From contig AP025046.1 in the NCBI GenBank assembly GCA_036186865.1, positions 33,426,439 through 33,490,438 of the forward strand: a stretch of 64,000 nt of DNA, given 5' to 3'. Shown here piece after piece: positions 33,601 to 44,517 of the stretch. The position numbers were made by a program, and so were the translations under genes. Under the pieces are notes generated by a model. It searched no databases. It was not told the DNA's origin and worked only from the letters and a program-made list of their open reading frames with translations. Within the stretch, counting starts at the first letter, position 1. Every line of letters starts with the position of its first letter. This DNA is from Eustoma russellianum. Its lineage: Eukaryota > Streptophyta > Magnoliopsida > Gentianales > Gentianaceae.

Positions 33601-36600
33601 AGAGCTTCTTCAGCTGAAGCCGACCAAGTTGACTGAAGTTCATTCAAGTCCAACTGAACTCCAAGTTCCCCTTCAAAAGACTTAAGTTCGGCCAGAAATT
33701 AGTTTGGGCTCATCCACACTAAACAGACACCCTCTAAAAGAGAGCCCAAAACGGGTTGCTTCAACCTTTGTTTCCAGCATTCTCATATACAAATTTGCCC
33801 ATAACTGACTTGAGCATCGGGGAGTTTTTCCTAACGTTGTCTTTCCCTCTTAGGTTGTAGGAAGGGACCCTAAAGAGGCGCTAACAACATACCACAAAGA
33901 TCACCTCTGGTCCACCAGGTGAGGATCCGACCTCATCAGCTACTAAAGGCTAGTTGATAGACTAATTTACTTAGCTCATACAAGACCTGACATTTGCTAT
34001 GCTGTGAGTTTTGTAAGTCAGTTTATGCATAATCCAACTAATGAACATCTTAAGGCTGTAATGAGAATCCTTAGGTACTTGAAAGGCACTCCAAGACAAG
34101 ACTTATACTTCAGAAAAAATGAAGACAGGAGTCTCCAAATATGTACTGACGCAGATTGGGCGGACTCAAAAACAGACATGAGGTCTACAACTGGTTATGG
34201 AGCCTTATTGTGGGGAAAACTTAATTTCTTAGAGAAGCAAAAAGCAATCAGTGGTATCCAGGAGTAGTGCAGAGGCAGAACTGAGAGCTTTGACATTGGG
34301 ATTACTTGAAGGATTATGGATTCAGAAGGTAGTAAAGGACCTGGGCCAGATCATCACCCTACCTATCCAGGTTTATTGTGATAACATCTCTGCCATAAGT
34401 ATGACAGAGAATCCAGTCCAACATGATAAATCAAAGCATGTTGAGATTGGTAGACATTTTATACGGAAGAAGGTTGAAGACCAGACCATCACTACCAAAC
34501 ACATAACCACTAAAGATCAAGTAGCCGACATCTTCACCAAACCAGTGGCAATCAAAGTATTCCAGAATCTGGTAGTCAAACTTGGTGTAATCAATATATA
34601 CACCACGCTTAAAGGGCAGTGTGAAAATATACCATAGACAATACCGTAGCTACGTATATGTAGATGTAAATAGAATACACACACACACTTATACATACTA
34701 AAATACAGGATATAAATACCTTAGAATATGTTATTAGTTTAGTGAAGAATAGATGGAATAAATTATTCCATCTCTTGTTAGAATGTAGCCGTTAAGATCC
34801 GTTTGGGCCAATTAGCCGTTGGGCAGAAATTCTGTCCGTTGAGGCCACCAGTTTCTCCTATAAAAGGAGCACCTCTTGTACATTTCAAAGTAAGCTTTAT
34901 GATAAGTAAAAAGACATTTGATTTCTATAAGTCTTCTATTTTTTTTTACGATGTTTTAAAATTGTCCACTTTCTATAAATAACCAACTACAACTAATTTA
35001 TGTTTATTTTCAAAATAATCATTTTAAATAACTGATAAAAACAATTCATTAATAACAAAAAGAAGTGTTTTTTGAAGGGTAAAAATGAAAAGTGGCCACG
35101 GTTTTAATGACCAACAATAACAAATGATGTCTAATTAAAAAGTTATGTTTTTTAAACCCGAGTAATAAAACGGGAAGGGGGGAGTATTTTGTTTGTTATA
35201 TTCCTTATAAAGATGTGCGAAAGTTGTTCGTTTTGTTTTTGATAGACCGTTTAATCATATTGTAATTTCAAACTTTTATAATATAGCATTGTAAAAGACA
35301 ATGTATTAATTGTACTTACTATGCAATGAATCAAAATATAAAGCAAGAGAAATGATAGTTTTAATTATCATAAAATGCATTACATCGTTGTTTCCAAAAT
35401 ATTTTTTTTTCACATATGTGCCCATGATTGTATGAATTGTCAACTAAATCTTTTCTGTCTATTTCATCTGTTTGATGATGAAATAGATAAAGTGATCCCT
35501 TTCCTGATTATTTTAATGTTACTCCTATGCTTCTCTGGAAGATCATATGCTTCTAGGCATCAATTAGATTATTCTTTTTGTTATTCTCTTCATATAGGGT
35601 TCCGCCAAAGTGGGTCATCTTCGTTCTAATAACTTCTTGTGTGGAAAAGAGAAAAAAAAAGGTGAAGAATTTCGTTTGAACTCCTGCAATTTGGAGGTGA
35701 TTTGACTAGGCTAGTAGTGGTATTGCTCATCCTAGCTTTTATTTGTATCAATGTGAACTGCATCAACATAACATGCATGGAAATCATTGTTGAGCTTTTC
35801 TGCTCTTGAGGTAGCGATGCTTGACCGAGCATCTGAGATATTGAGAAGATAAATGACACGATACTGCTGAAATTACTACAATTTAAAGTTGTCATATCCC
35901 AATCAACAAAGAATGATCCTAGATGTTCCTTTTGGACTTGAAGTCTGAGATGCTAAAAGCATCTTATGTTGTTATGAATGAGAGTCAGGAATAGTAGTCT
36001 ACTGCAGATGGAGCTAACAGTAGTGGAAAGGGAAAGTCTTAACAAAATCTCGTGGATTGATATAGTGTAGGGGCTTGTATAACCACGAACGGTGATTTGT
36101 GCATGAACTATCGGAACATTGTGATTGAAAGATCAGACATTTCAATTATCTGAACTGCATATATGTGATATACCTTTAAATGCATGCCTGCAAAACTGAT
36201 GAGATAAAAAAGAAGCGAATAAGCTGCCTTTTGCTACTTATGCTGGTTTGCCGGTGTCTATCTAATTTTTGAAGAATGGCTTGCACTAAATTGACTCCAA
36301 TAGAGTCAATGACATTTTTTTTGGACTTTAGAATATGATAGAATAAAGCAAAATAACTCACTAAATTGTTTGCGCTTCTTGTATGGTGAAGTAGCAGTCA
36401 ATCGACACAAAGACCTCCAACCTATCTTGGTTATGGCATAGGCACAGGCAGATTATGTTCAACTGATGGAGCAAACACAGGAAGATGACAGACCAAGTGA
36501 TTGTGCAATCATGGATGGATTACCAACCTAGCAAGTCTTTGAGTCCTCAGTATACAAAGATCATCATATTAAGAGGATGAAAGAGCTAAGCCGGTCAGAT

Positions 36601-38646
36601 GGCTTCAAAGAAGTAATCACCATAACCAAACCCCTGGCCTTGAAAAAGGCCGCCAAGCTACAGAGGTCCAAGATGATGGCCAGGGTTGAGCTCTCCTACC
36701 CCAACATGAACATAGGAAGCTGGAACATACAGAGCTGCAACAAGCCCTTCAAGCAACAAGGTTTGCTTGCTTTTTCTCATAAACATAACTTGCATGTCCT
36801 AGGTGTACGAGAGACAAAATTGAATAGCAGAACTTGTGCATAACAAGTTTAGACATTGGGAGCATGTACATAACTTTGACTCCCACCCTAGTTAATGGAT
36901 CATATCATATGGAATCCTAATTTTGTTAGGTTAACTATAATTAGCATTAATGCACATGCCATATTTTGTCTAGTTGAGAGCCTGATCACTAAGCAGTCTT
37001 TATATGTCACTTTTGTATATGGTTTTAACAAGCTTGTGGACAAAAGACCTCTATGGGACCTGCTGGAGAGCCAAAGCCTGGGCCTATCCTCCCCCTGGGT
37101 GATACTTGGTGACTTTAACTGTATCTTGAATGAAGAGAAAAGGCTTGGTGGCAGACTAGTTTCCCTTTATGAACATAAAGACCAGTTAAATTATTTCCTG
37201 CACTGTGGCTTGCTTGAAGTGTCATATACATGTTACACGCACACTTGGGATGATGTCACCGTCAAGTCCAAAATAGATTGTTTTATGGCCAACAACCATT
37301 TTGTGGAAACCTTCCCCTTGTCAAAGCCTCACTTCCAGGTGCCAGGATGCCTCTCAGATCACTCTCCATGTATTCTAAGCTTGCAAGAAGGTTGCCCCAA
37401 GCCAAATCTGTCCTTCAAGTTCTACAACATGTGGGCTGATCATAGCTCATTTCTCTCCCTGGTTGGACAAAGCTGGGCCACCAGCATAAAGGGCACAACA
37501 ATATACCAACTATGCAAAAAATTGAAGGCCCTTAAAGTCTCGCTAAGAGAGCTCAACTAGAAGGAATTTTGACATATCTCTTCAAAGGCAGACAGGGCAA
37601 AGAGTTGAAGTTGATGCAAGATTCATCCAGCCAGCAATGGAAAACCTCACAATGGAAGGACAAGCTTCAAGCTCAAAGGCAGTTGGCATTCAACTTGAAG
37701 GAGGCTGAAAGGAAACACTTTGCTCAGTTGGCCAAGGGCAACTACATCCACTTAAGTGATAGAAACACCAAGCTATATCACTCTATACTCAGGAGGAATA
37801 AGGCTAGAGGCTCTATTACCTGCATTCAATTAGAGGATGACACGATGTCCACCACTGTGTCATCTGAAAACAACATATGTCTTTTCAACACATAAGTAAG
37901 GTTGCATACATCAGACCCTTCCTTATCCTGCTATAGACGGAAGCATCTAAGGCAATGAGCTAATGTTGTTGTTGTGGTGGTGGAGGGCTTGTACTTTTGC
38001 TACTGAAAGCATTTGGCTTCTAGTGTTTTCTGCTACATGTTTCGCAGGTAGTTACTATTTCATTGGGGTAAAGAGAATTAAAATGTTTGTTCTCCATATT
38101 CCACAGGATGGATGTGTTGTTTGCCCGACAACTGATAGCACGTTTGAGTTGCGAAGTGGAACTATCAAAGATTGGTATCCCAATAATCCTGTACTGAGGG
38201 TACTTACTCCTCCTCTGAGAAACTTACTTGTTTATCAAGTGAAAATTGAAGGTGACAACATCTGTGTAAGGACAAGAGGAGAAGGTGCACAGTCCGGTGC
38301 AGCAACTGAGATTGTCTTTAGTGGAAAAGCTCAACCTGGTGCCACTGCTACAGATGTCAATGTAGAAGAGGTAGGAAACCATTCAAAGTTGGTTGTTTAC
38401 GACAATATCTGAACAGGTAAAATAAAGCTCACTGTTTCTTTTTCTCTTCCATCTTAGGTGAGGATGGTGGTTGATGAGGAACTTGAAGGGTTTGGATTCA
38501 TTAGAAGGAATGAAGTGATAAATGGAAAGGCTGCAGTTATTGGTTTTCTATTGCTATTAGATTTTGAACTTCTGACGGGTGAAGGTCTTCTTAAGGGAAC
38601 AGGGTTCTTGGATTTCATTTACTCTGTTTCAGGCGCTTTGCAGTAG
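30296..38646 (+). CDS. PSB33: PSB33/LIL8 homologue, chloroplast Rieske-fold LHC-like protein
   Basis: Three exons, 30296-30685, 38107-38370 and 38458-38646, splice in phase 0 to 280 codons. Residues 1-60 are a Ser/Pro-rich chloroplast transit peptide starting MAAAAAAPTSGFPIV. Residues 68-200 form a Rieske-like domain (WVPVVPLSALPKGERRVILL, ALTQDGCVVCP region, NPVLRVLTPPLRNLLVY). The CxH and CxxH cluster ligands are not conserved: NRS and CVVC stand in their places. Residues 237-248 (EVINGKAAVIGF) match the ExxNGRxAMxGF chlorophyll-binding motif of LHC-like proteins within a C-terminal membrane helix. In Arabidopsis PSB33 (At1g71500) is a thylakoid protein that stabilises photosystem II and its light-harvesting antenna. 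An upstream in-frame ATG (30221) exists but would give an unlikely transit peptide. Intron 1 is 7.4 kb because of transposon insertions. Confidence 0.9.
30777..31064 (+). repeat. 5' LTR of intron copia
   Basis: 288 bp, with a CTCCTATAAAAGCACCTCTTG promoter-like TATA segment near 30990-31015. It is about 22 bp shorter than the 3' copy, mainly because of a gap near 30950. Confidence 0.88.
31123..32140 (+). pseudogene. gag of intron copia (decayed)
   Basis: Gag blocks are ITNHKFTENNYLS, FRAWKAEKSMIMSRLIGSM, LYSTASDIWKASREMYSK and LHEIKQGHLPVSKYYS. The knuckle YCKHCRKNGHTMDT is followed by TGA where its last Cys is expected. Stops and frame changes occur from 31150 on. Confidence 0.82.
32210..33142 (+). 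pseudogene. protease and integrase N-part of intron copia
   Basis: The protease motif AWIIDSGASDHMTNN is near 32245-32290. GAG-pre-integrase LLWHKRLGHPN and CEICQLAK (32695-32815) are followed by an integrase start FVDDHTRIT and a stop at 32966. The integrase is lost from about 33143, where unrelated DNA begins. Confidence 0.87.
33146..33942. mobile_element. LTR-like insertion replacing integrase/RT of copia
   Basis: This GC-richer 0.8-kb block differs in base composition from the copia DNA on both sides. It contains a TATA-like CTATAAATAAGAGCTTC (33591-33607) and a later CTGACTTGAGCATCGGGGAG segment (33803-33822), which resemble the promoter and U5 of Tat-type gypsy LTRs. No clean target duplication was seen, and copia sequence between integrase and the end of RT is missing. 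Deletion accompanied or followed insertion. Confidence 0.5.
33950..34637 (+). pseudogene. RT end and RNase H of intron copia
   Basis: RLVDRLIYLAHTRPDICYAV and FVSQFMHNPTNEHLKAVMR are the RT thumb region. RNase H motifs are TDADWADSK, SSAEAELRAL, DNISAISMTENPV and HVEIGRHFIRKKV. A frame change occurs near 34250. Confidence 0.88.
34620..34929 (+). repeat. 3' LTR of intron copia
   Basis: 310 bp, preceded by purine tract AAAGGGCAG. It has an expanded CA run near 34679-34690 and extra GGGCCAATTAGCCGTT relative to the 5' LTR. Confidence 0.88.
35187..36420. other. PSB33 intron 1, unassigned part
   Basis: AT-rich intronic sequence with no supported gene. Short open frames at 35375-35629 (+) and 35626-35895 (-) show no family features. 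Confidence 0.5.
36420..37893 (+). mobile_element. L1 fragment: ORF1 tail and endonuclease
   Basis: It includes an endonuclease with all key landmarks: SWNIQSCNKPFKQQGLL, LGVRETKLN, VTFVYGFNK, WVILGDFNC, SKIDCFMAN and CLSDHSPCIL. There is one stop at 36841-36843 and another at 37558-37560. Downstream linker sequence with LSDRNTKLYHSILRRNKARG follows, and then the RT is absent. Both ends are truncated, and no target duplication was found. Confidence 0.85.
37895..37985 (+). repeat. SINE / RTE-type 3' tail with (TTG)n
   Basis: AAGTAAGGTTGCATACATCA then GACCC...GGAAGCATCTAAGGCAATGAG and TTGTTGTTG matches the minus-strand copy at 28749-28880. It joins directly to the L1 fragment, 120 bp before PSB33 exon 2. 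Confidence 0.6.
38107..38370 (+). CDS. PSB33: PSB33 exon 2
   Basis: 88 codons after ATTCCACAG. It begins DGCVVCPTTDSTFELRSG and ends TATDVNVEE at donor GAG|GTAGGA. Intron 2 is only 87 bp (38371-38457). Confidence 0.9.
38458..38646 (+). CDS. PSB33: PSB33 exon 3
   Basis: Acceptor ATCTTAG. 62 codons plus TAG carry the LHC-like motif and membrane helix (AAVIGFLLLLDFELLTGEGL) and end YSVSGALQ. Confidence 0.9.
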   Translation: MRMVVDEELEGFGFIRRNEVINGKAAVIGFLLLLDFELLTGEGLLKGTGFLDFIYSVSGALQ

Positions 38647-39995
38647 TAATCTGAATGGCTCTCTGGGTTTCGATAGTCAAGAGTCTCAAATGAACGATAC
38701 ATGACTTATCTTCAACAAATGTATTTAATCTGCGTCTACTCAAAACTGATACTTTTGATTCCTGTGATACTCACACCTGCATTCTTGTGTATGCTTCATT
38801 ACTGTGATATAGCAAACATGTACAGAGTGAAGTCTTTTATGCAGAAATTTTCTTCAGATCTAATCTTCCTGGTCGGTGGTGATAATGAAACTTTTCCTCA
38901 GGTCGTTAGTATGACCTGCTGTCTTTGTCTTTTGAAACACTGGATCTAAACAGGCCCTCCCTGCTTGTATTTGCAGTTTCTTTGTTGGTCTCCGAAAGCA
39001 ATTTTTGAGCTATTGCAGCTCATTGTGTCTTGCGAATTTGAGTATTCACTTTATATGACCTTGTGGATTATGCCATGGGGACTAAAAGGGTTTATGTATT
39101 ACCTTTTTTTGTGAATGTATGTCAGCAGATGGACAAAACTGTTAGTAGTTCATTGGGTGCAATAGTGTCCATCTTTTGGCTCCTGCTAATAGGAAAGTTG
39201 GGTCCCTTTAGAATAAATAAAATAAAATTAGAAAAAAAGGAACGGTTGGCAAGGTTCTTAGTCTCTTGGTGATTTCTCAGTGTACATCTGAGGAGATTTT
39301 TAAAGCGGTTATAGATTGGCTTCGTACCACAAAAATCGTTGGCTCTCAACACTCCGATTGGGTCATCCGTACGTTGCCTTTCCCTCTTCGATTATCTACC
39401 GAATTGCGGACAGGAGGGTTGGGTTTATAAGCGGCTTCTCACTTGGCCGCATCGTTGAAGCACGGAAAACATGCCTCTCGGATGTTGGCAATGAAGGCTC
39501 ACTGCCTCATTTCTGCAATCGTGAGTTGGGTCTATCCTATATGTTAGGATTCAGGTGGAAAACAAATAGCAAAATGTGAAAGAGATGAACTGTTAGAGCT
39601 TTTGCTCGAGGCAAATGAGCATGGATGCTGTTTTTCTCTTGAGCTCTCTTCATCTGAAGTATTATCCAATTGTATAGCAAGGCTAAAGCACGTGAACCAA
39701 AGCTGCCTCGCATCTTAAACCAGTTGCCATGGTCCTCATTTCACTTCTAATGCGGAAACAAAGGCCCTTTTTGCAATCTCTTGATGTAAAAGAAATACAG
39801 AAGAAGATATCTTCACCATAGGCAAAAGGAAAGATGACCTGTACATGGTAAAAGGTGTACTTTTACTGTAATTCTAGTCAATTTTACAGAAATAGGTTTA
39901 GGGAAGATCTAAAAAACCAAAACCAAAAATAAATAAAAACCTGCTCTTGAATACAAAGAGTCCCGCTCTAAACTCTCTCCAGTTTGACAACTTAC
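38647..39995. other. PSB33 3' region, unassigned
   Basis: Presumed 3' UTR and intergenic DNA. A frame at 39316-39579 (+, SLGRIVEARKTCLSDVGNEG) has no family match and I do not call it a gene. Confidence 0.45.
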
Positions 39996-40091
39996 CATGC
40001 GACTTTTGGGAACCAAGATCTTCCGATTTGTCACTTTCAGAGGGATTACCTCCTCTTTGGTCATCTTCGTCATTCGATTCCTTAGCAACAG
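39996..40091 (-). CDS. Possible exon of an unknown gene
   Basis: On the minus strand CTGCAG|CTGTTGC and CATG|GTAAGTTG form strong acceptor and donor sites. They bound 96 nt encoding an acidic Ser-rich stretch, VAKESNDEDDQRGGNPSESD then KSEDLGSQKSH. No neighbouring exon was identified with confidence, so the gene and its function are unknown. Confidence 0.3.
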
Positions 40092-41696
40092 CTGCAGTTA
40101 CAACAACATTCACAAGAGAACATCTAAGTTACTTGGGAAAACTTAAACTAATGCAGATTACATTTTCAGTGCCACTTCCATCATCTTACTCCTAGTTGCG
40201 GGGCGTCCCTATCAAAGTAGGACGTTAAGCACCTCGCCTTGCTCTTGTGACATGCTATCTTTCTCCTCGATATTCTTAAGTAAAGGGTGAGTCCCATGCT
40301 TTTGTGGGTCTGGAGCTGAAGCTTTTTTTTAAGAGGTGATTTCGAGAATCAACCAATCGACAAATCCCATAGGCTAGGTGACTCATAGCTTCCCTCTCGC
40401 CCAAATGAAATGGGATGAATCAAATCAATAACCTTATTGGTTGATTTAAGTCAGAGCGAAGCCAAATAGCAAGGGAAAGGTCTTAGCCAGCAAATATAAA
40501 TTCTCTATTTTCACTGGATGTTTTACTTCCTTTCTTCTTCCAGCATCCAGGAAGAGAATGACTAATACAATGGATAGAGAACCACAAGAAAAAATAAATC
40601 CAAAAACTAACTTGAGAAGGCCCCTTACACGACAAGCCAATACGTCAAAAAGGCAAAATAACCAATCAACATAACACCTACGGGTAGAAAGAAGCTTGCT
40701 GAATAATGGGAAAGCAATAAGAGTGAGACAAGTGTCAAGTGGCCCAGTATCAGGACTAAGAAACTTAAAAACTATGAAAGACTCCATATTTCCAAATTTT
40801 CAGACATGCTGCATCCACATCAAACATTTGTCTTCATTTCAGTCACGCATTTAAAAAAAATATAGGATGCAATTGTTGAAGAGTTGTTTGGCAGATATAA
40901 ATGAAAGCACAATAATAGGAAAATTATTTAGGTCAAGTGTTAGTTTACCTAATCTATGTTACTCAATATACAGTTGCAACTAAGGTTCATGGTACCAAAA
41001 GCTAAAAGTGTGTCTGATTAACAGAAGTGGATATAAGAGGCCAGATCATACGAATGAGTTAATTTGAAATACACTACCTTGTCTAGGGACAAAAGAGCAG
41101 AGAAATAGGAAAAAGAGTCTGTTTACTTTAGAATGCAAAAATGTGCTTATGACAAAGACATTGTTGTGAGCATTACGCATGTATTGCCAGTCCATGACAC
41201 CGATGTCAGCAGCAGATAAACTTTTCCTTCTTGGCAGCTAAGTCAAAGAATGATGTCCTTTAACCAACTTATTTCTCTAGCACCAAAATGCCAAAAGTAA
41301 TAGGCATTTTTAATCTACCGATGTTACCGGAGCCTGGGACTTCAGTATTGTCCCATTACTACAGGATGAATATCAGATCGTCTTCACGCGTGCAGCACAC
41401 GCGTGGTTAAGAATTGCTTTGCAGAATGACACATAATTTAAATAACATAGGTCACCAGTACCAACCATTGTCATTATTTTAGCCACAAAACCTTGAAATC
41501 AGAGATTTGTGAGTATCACTCGCAAAACTCTCCTTTTCATTTATGCATGTACCTAAGCTTGATCATCTTTCTTCTATTTCCTAATCTCTCAGATTCCGCC
41601 TACAACCACGTCACTCAAATCCATTCATCGGATACCCCAAATACTGCTATTTTTACTAGGAAAACAGACACCTCTGTTGTTCTTGGCCCTCATTAC
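40092..41696. other. Unassigned DNA left of gypsy element
   Basis: No transposon or gene was recognised. A minus-strand frame at 40446-40787 is hydrophobic but without homology. The copia LTR sequence expected if the gypsy had simply inserted into the element at 48199 is not present here. Confidence 0.45.
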
Positions 41697-43638
41697 TGTA
41701 GTGCCCCGTCCTGAGCCTAAGTATTCGGAACGATTCACCCACCGTATTTCGTTAAGGAAAATACAAGGCGTCAAAATCGATACAATTACAAGTCAGCAAC
41801 GTGACGCAAATCGATGTCAGCGGAAGCCAAAATAAACCTCGAAATCATCATAAATGATAAAGTGGTAAAGTCTAGTCAACATAAAAAAGCAATACAACAG
41901 TCTTACACAACCAAATGTAATAAACAAAATCTCCGAAAATACATAAATGTCAAATCTATAACGTGTCATGACTAAATCCCCATAGATATCCTCGTAGAGC
42001 CTCGCCTCGAAAATCTCACTCCTGATCATCATCAATATAAACAAACTCGTACTCCTGATCATCTGAAAAATAATGAGAAAGTATAGTATGAACGATACTT
42101 CACCCAGCAAGTAACCTTACCATATTTATCATGGAATCATACACGAAGAAGCAAGGGTTATAAAAATATATAACAGTAGAGGAAATAACATGCTTCTTGT
42201 TCGCAAATAAAATGACCAAATTTACCCCTAAACACACAAAGACATATCCAACATATAAAGTCAACAAAGTCACATATGTAAACCAATCAAAAGTTAGTCC
42301 AAGTCAGTATATGATGCAAATTTTCAAAATCGATGCAATGCCAAGTCAAACCCACATTTTCCAATGTCTAAAACCAAAGTCCAAATCCAAATCCGGTTAA
42401 ACCGGTCCAAAGTCGATATCCAAATCCAAGTTCAATGCAATGGCTATAGCACTTTTTCTACGAGTGACTTATACTGAAAGACTAACGAATCGATTTTCCA
42501 ATAGTCAAGATGCCCGGCGCTCTATATCAAAATAGCCAATATGCCGAGGCGTCCTATTGGCGGCCAATATGTTCGAGCATTCTATATCAAATAGCCAATA
42601 TGCTCGGACGCTCCGTTTGTTTGGAATCAATCCGAATTAACAATATATGTCACGTTGTAGGGGTGAATTTTCAAAATATGCCATGCGATTTCCAAAAAAA
42701 AAAAAAAAACCCAAAGGTTTCCAAAAATATTTGATATTTTCCAAAATTCCACTGGCCTACTAGATTTTCGGTCAAGATATATAAATATATAAATATCACA
42801 CATATGTATGTCTATCCTTAGCCCACAAATTTATTACAACGAAATTTTCATTTTCATTTATACATCATATACATTTTAACATATAAACTCTGCACTCACA
42901 ATTTATATAGGATGCACAGCACACATATATGTAAATAACATGCACCACTTCCAACAAAAATGCAATCGACCTTTTTTTCTACATAATTTATATATAACAA
43001 ATCTCATATACACAATTATGACGTGTGCAGCGCACTTCGTACACTATACATATAAAACATATGCAAAAAAGGCAAACAACATACACAACAAATATTTTCA
43101 TATAGATATACGTACACAAAAGCTCAATTAAACATGAAGACAAAAATAAAACATACATGATCCAAATTGAGTATAGAAAATATAACATATGTGTTGCAAA
43201 AGAAAACATAGCAAATATGGTGAAGTTATTTACATTGCTTGGATATACTATACCGTAATTGAAATCGGGTTGTATTGGAACCAGAACCTTCTAACTCTTT
43301 TTTCTCCTTTCATTCTTCTTTCTCTCACCCTCACTTAGCTCTCAGTTCCTTTTTTAAGTGCTGGCCGAGAGCAACAATGTGAAATGGGAAGAAATTGAGT
43401 TAAGGGTGTTTAAGTAGAACTAAAGATAGATAGTGAGTTAATGGAAATAAAGGTTGGGAAATTATAGAAGTCTAAGGAGTAGTAGAAAATAATGGAGAAA
43501 TTGACATAATAGATTTTTATCAATACACCACCGGTTACACACATGCACAATTATATATATTTTTTATTTAATTTTTTACCGTTTTCTTGCATACATATGT
43601 AACATATCTATATTTTTTTATAAAAAAACGTGGCTACA
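41697..43638 (-). repeat. 3' LTR of gypsy element
   Basis: It begins TGTAGTGCCCCGTCCTGAGC and ends ACGTGGCTACA, next to the minus-strand purine tract AAGGGGAGAGGGATG. On the minus strand a pyrimidine-to-purine leader with GAGAGAAAGAAGAATG lies near 43310-43340. A 16-A run is near 42697-42712. Confidence 0.75.
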
Positions 43639-43686
43639 ACATCCCTCTCCCCTTACAAAAAGTTTTGTCCTCGAAACTTACGTACT

Positions 43687-44517
43687 TTACTCAAATAGGT
43701 GTGGATACTTCATCCGCACCTCCTTCTCGAGCTCCCAAGTCGCCTCTCGCTCGGTATGATTCGACCACTGAACTTTAATGTACGGAATGATCCGCCTCCG
43801 CAAAACACAATCCTTACGATCAACAATACGTATCAGTGTCTCCTCGTAAGTCGCATTACTTCTTATCTTCAATGGTCAAGCTTCTAATACGTGACTTGGG
43901 TCGGATACATAGCGCCTCAACTGAGATACATGAAAGACATTGTGCACTTGCGACAACGCTGGAGGTAGCGCTAGTCGATAAGCCAAGGTTTCAATCCTCT
44001 CGAGCACCTCAAATGGGCCGATATATCTCAGACTCAACTTGCTCTTCTCACCAAATCTCATGACTCCTTTAGTCGGGAAAACCTTAAGATAAACTTTTTA
44101 GCCCACGGCGAACTCCAATGGTCCTCTCTTGGAATCCGCCCAACTTTTGCTTCGATCCTGAGCCACTTTGAGCTGATCTTGTATGACCTTTACCTTCTCC
44201 AATGTTTGCTCCACTAACTCAGGACCAGTAATAGCTTTCTCCCTAACTTCGTCCCAGTACAACGGTGATCTACACTTTCTTCCGTAAAGAGCTTCAAAGG
44301 GTACCATACCAATTACACTATAGTGACTGTTGTTGTATGAAAATTCCATTAACTTCACCATGCTGTCCCAATTTCCTTTGAAGTCTATAGCACAAGCTCT
44401 TAGCATGTCCTCAAGAGTCTGAATCGTTCTCTCCGATTGTCCATCGGTTTGGGGATGAAAAGTAGTAATCATCCTTAGCTTGGCCCCATGGCTCTTTGAT
44501 ATGCTGTCCGACATCAT
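43687..44517 (-). pseudogene. gypsy integrase C-terminus and chromodomain
   Basis: Integrase end blocks are TTFHPQTDGQSERTIQTLED and FEALYGRKCRSPLYW, followed by RYIGPFEVLERI and NVFHVSQLRRYV. A chromodomain-like tail reads IKVQWSNHTEREATWELEKE. The chromodomain normally directs insertion to modified chromatin. Frame breaks occur at about 43873 and 44100. Confidence 0.87.

Larger units (their letters stand above)
30777..34929 (+). mobile_element. Ty1-copia element in PSB33 intron 1
   Basis: LTRs at 30777-31064 and 34620-34929 share long identical blocks (ATACCATAGACAATACCGTA; TATGATAAGTAAAAAGACAT). The primer-binding site TGGTATCAGAG is at 31065-31075, directly after the LTR. Flanks AGACT (30772-30776) and AGTCT (34930-34934) are a probable duplication with one mismatch. 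Domain order is gag, CCHC, protease, pre-integrase, partial integrase, then RNase H; most of RT is missing. The element runs in the gene's sense orientation. Confidence 0.9.
30751..35184. mobile_element. Stowaway-like MITE split by copia insertion
   Basis: The left end CTCTGTCAGTCTCATTTTATTAG (after TA 30749-30750) and the right end, reverse complement CTCCCCCCTTCCCGTTTTATTA (before TA 35185-35186), are diverged Stowaway termini. Only 30751-30776 and 34935-35184 belong to it, about 276 bp; the rest is the copia element. Confidence 0.55.

Noticed and set aside
40196..40260. 5S rRNA or tRNA-like stretch
   Set aside because: Only a vague resemblance; no Pol III internal boxes or cloverleaf could be drawn.
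40446..40787. Minus-strand hydrophobic ORF of 113 codons
   Set aside because: No homology recognised, composition is that of T-rich DNA, and no supporting splice structure.
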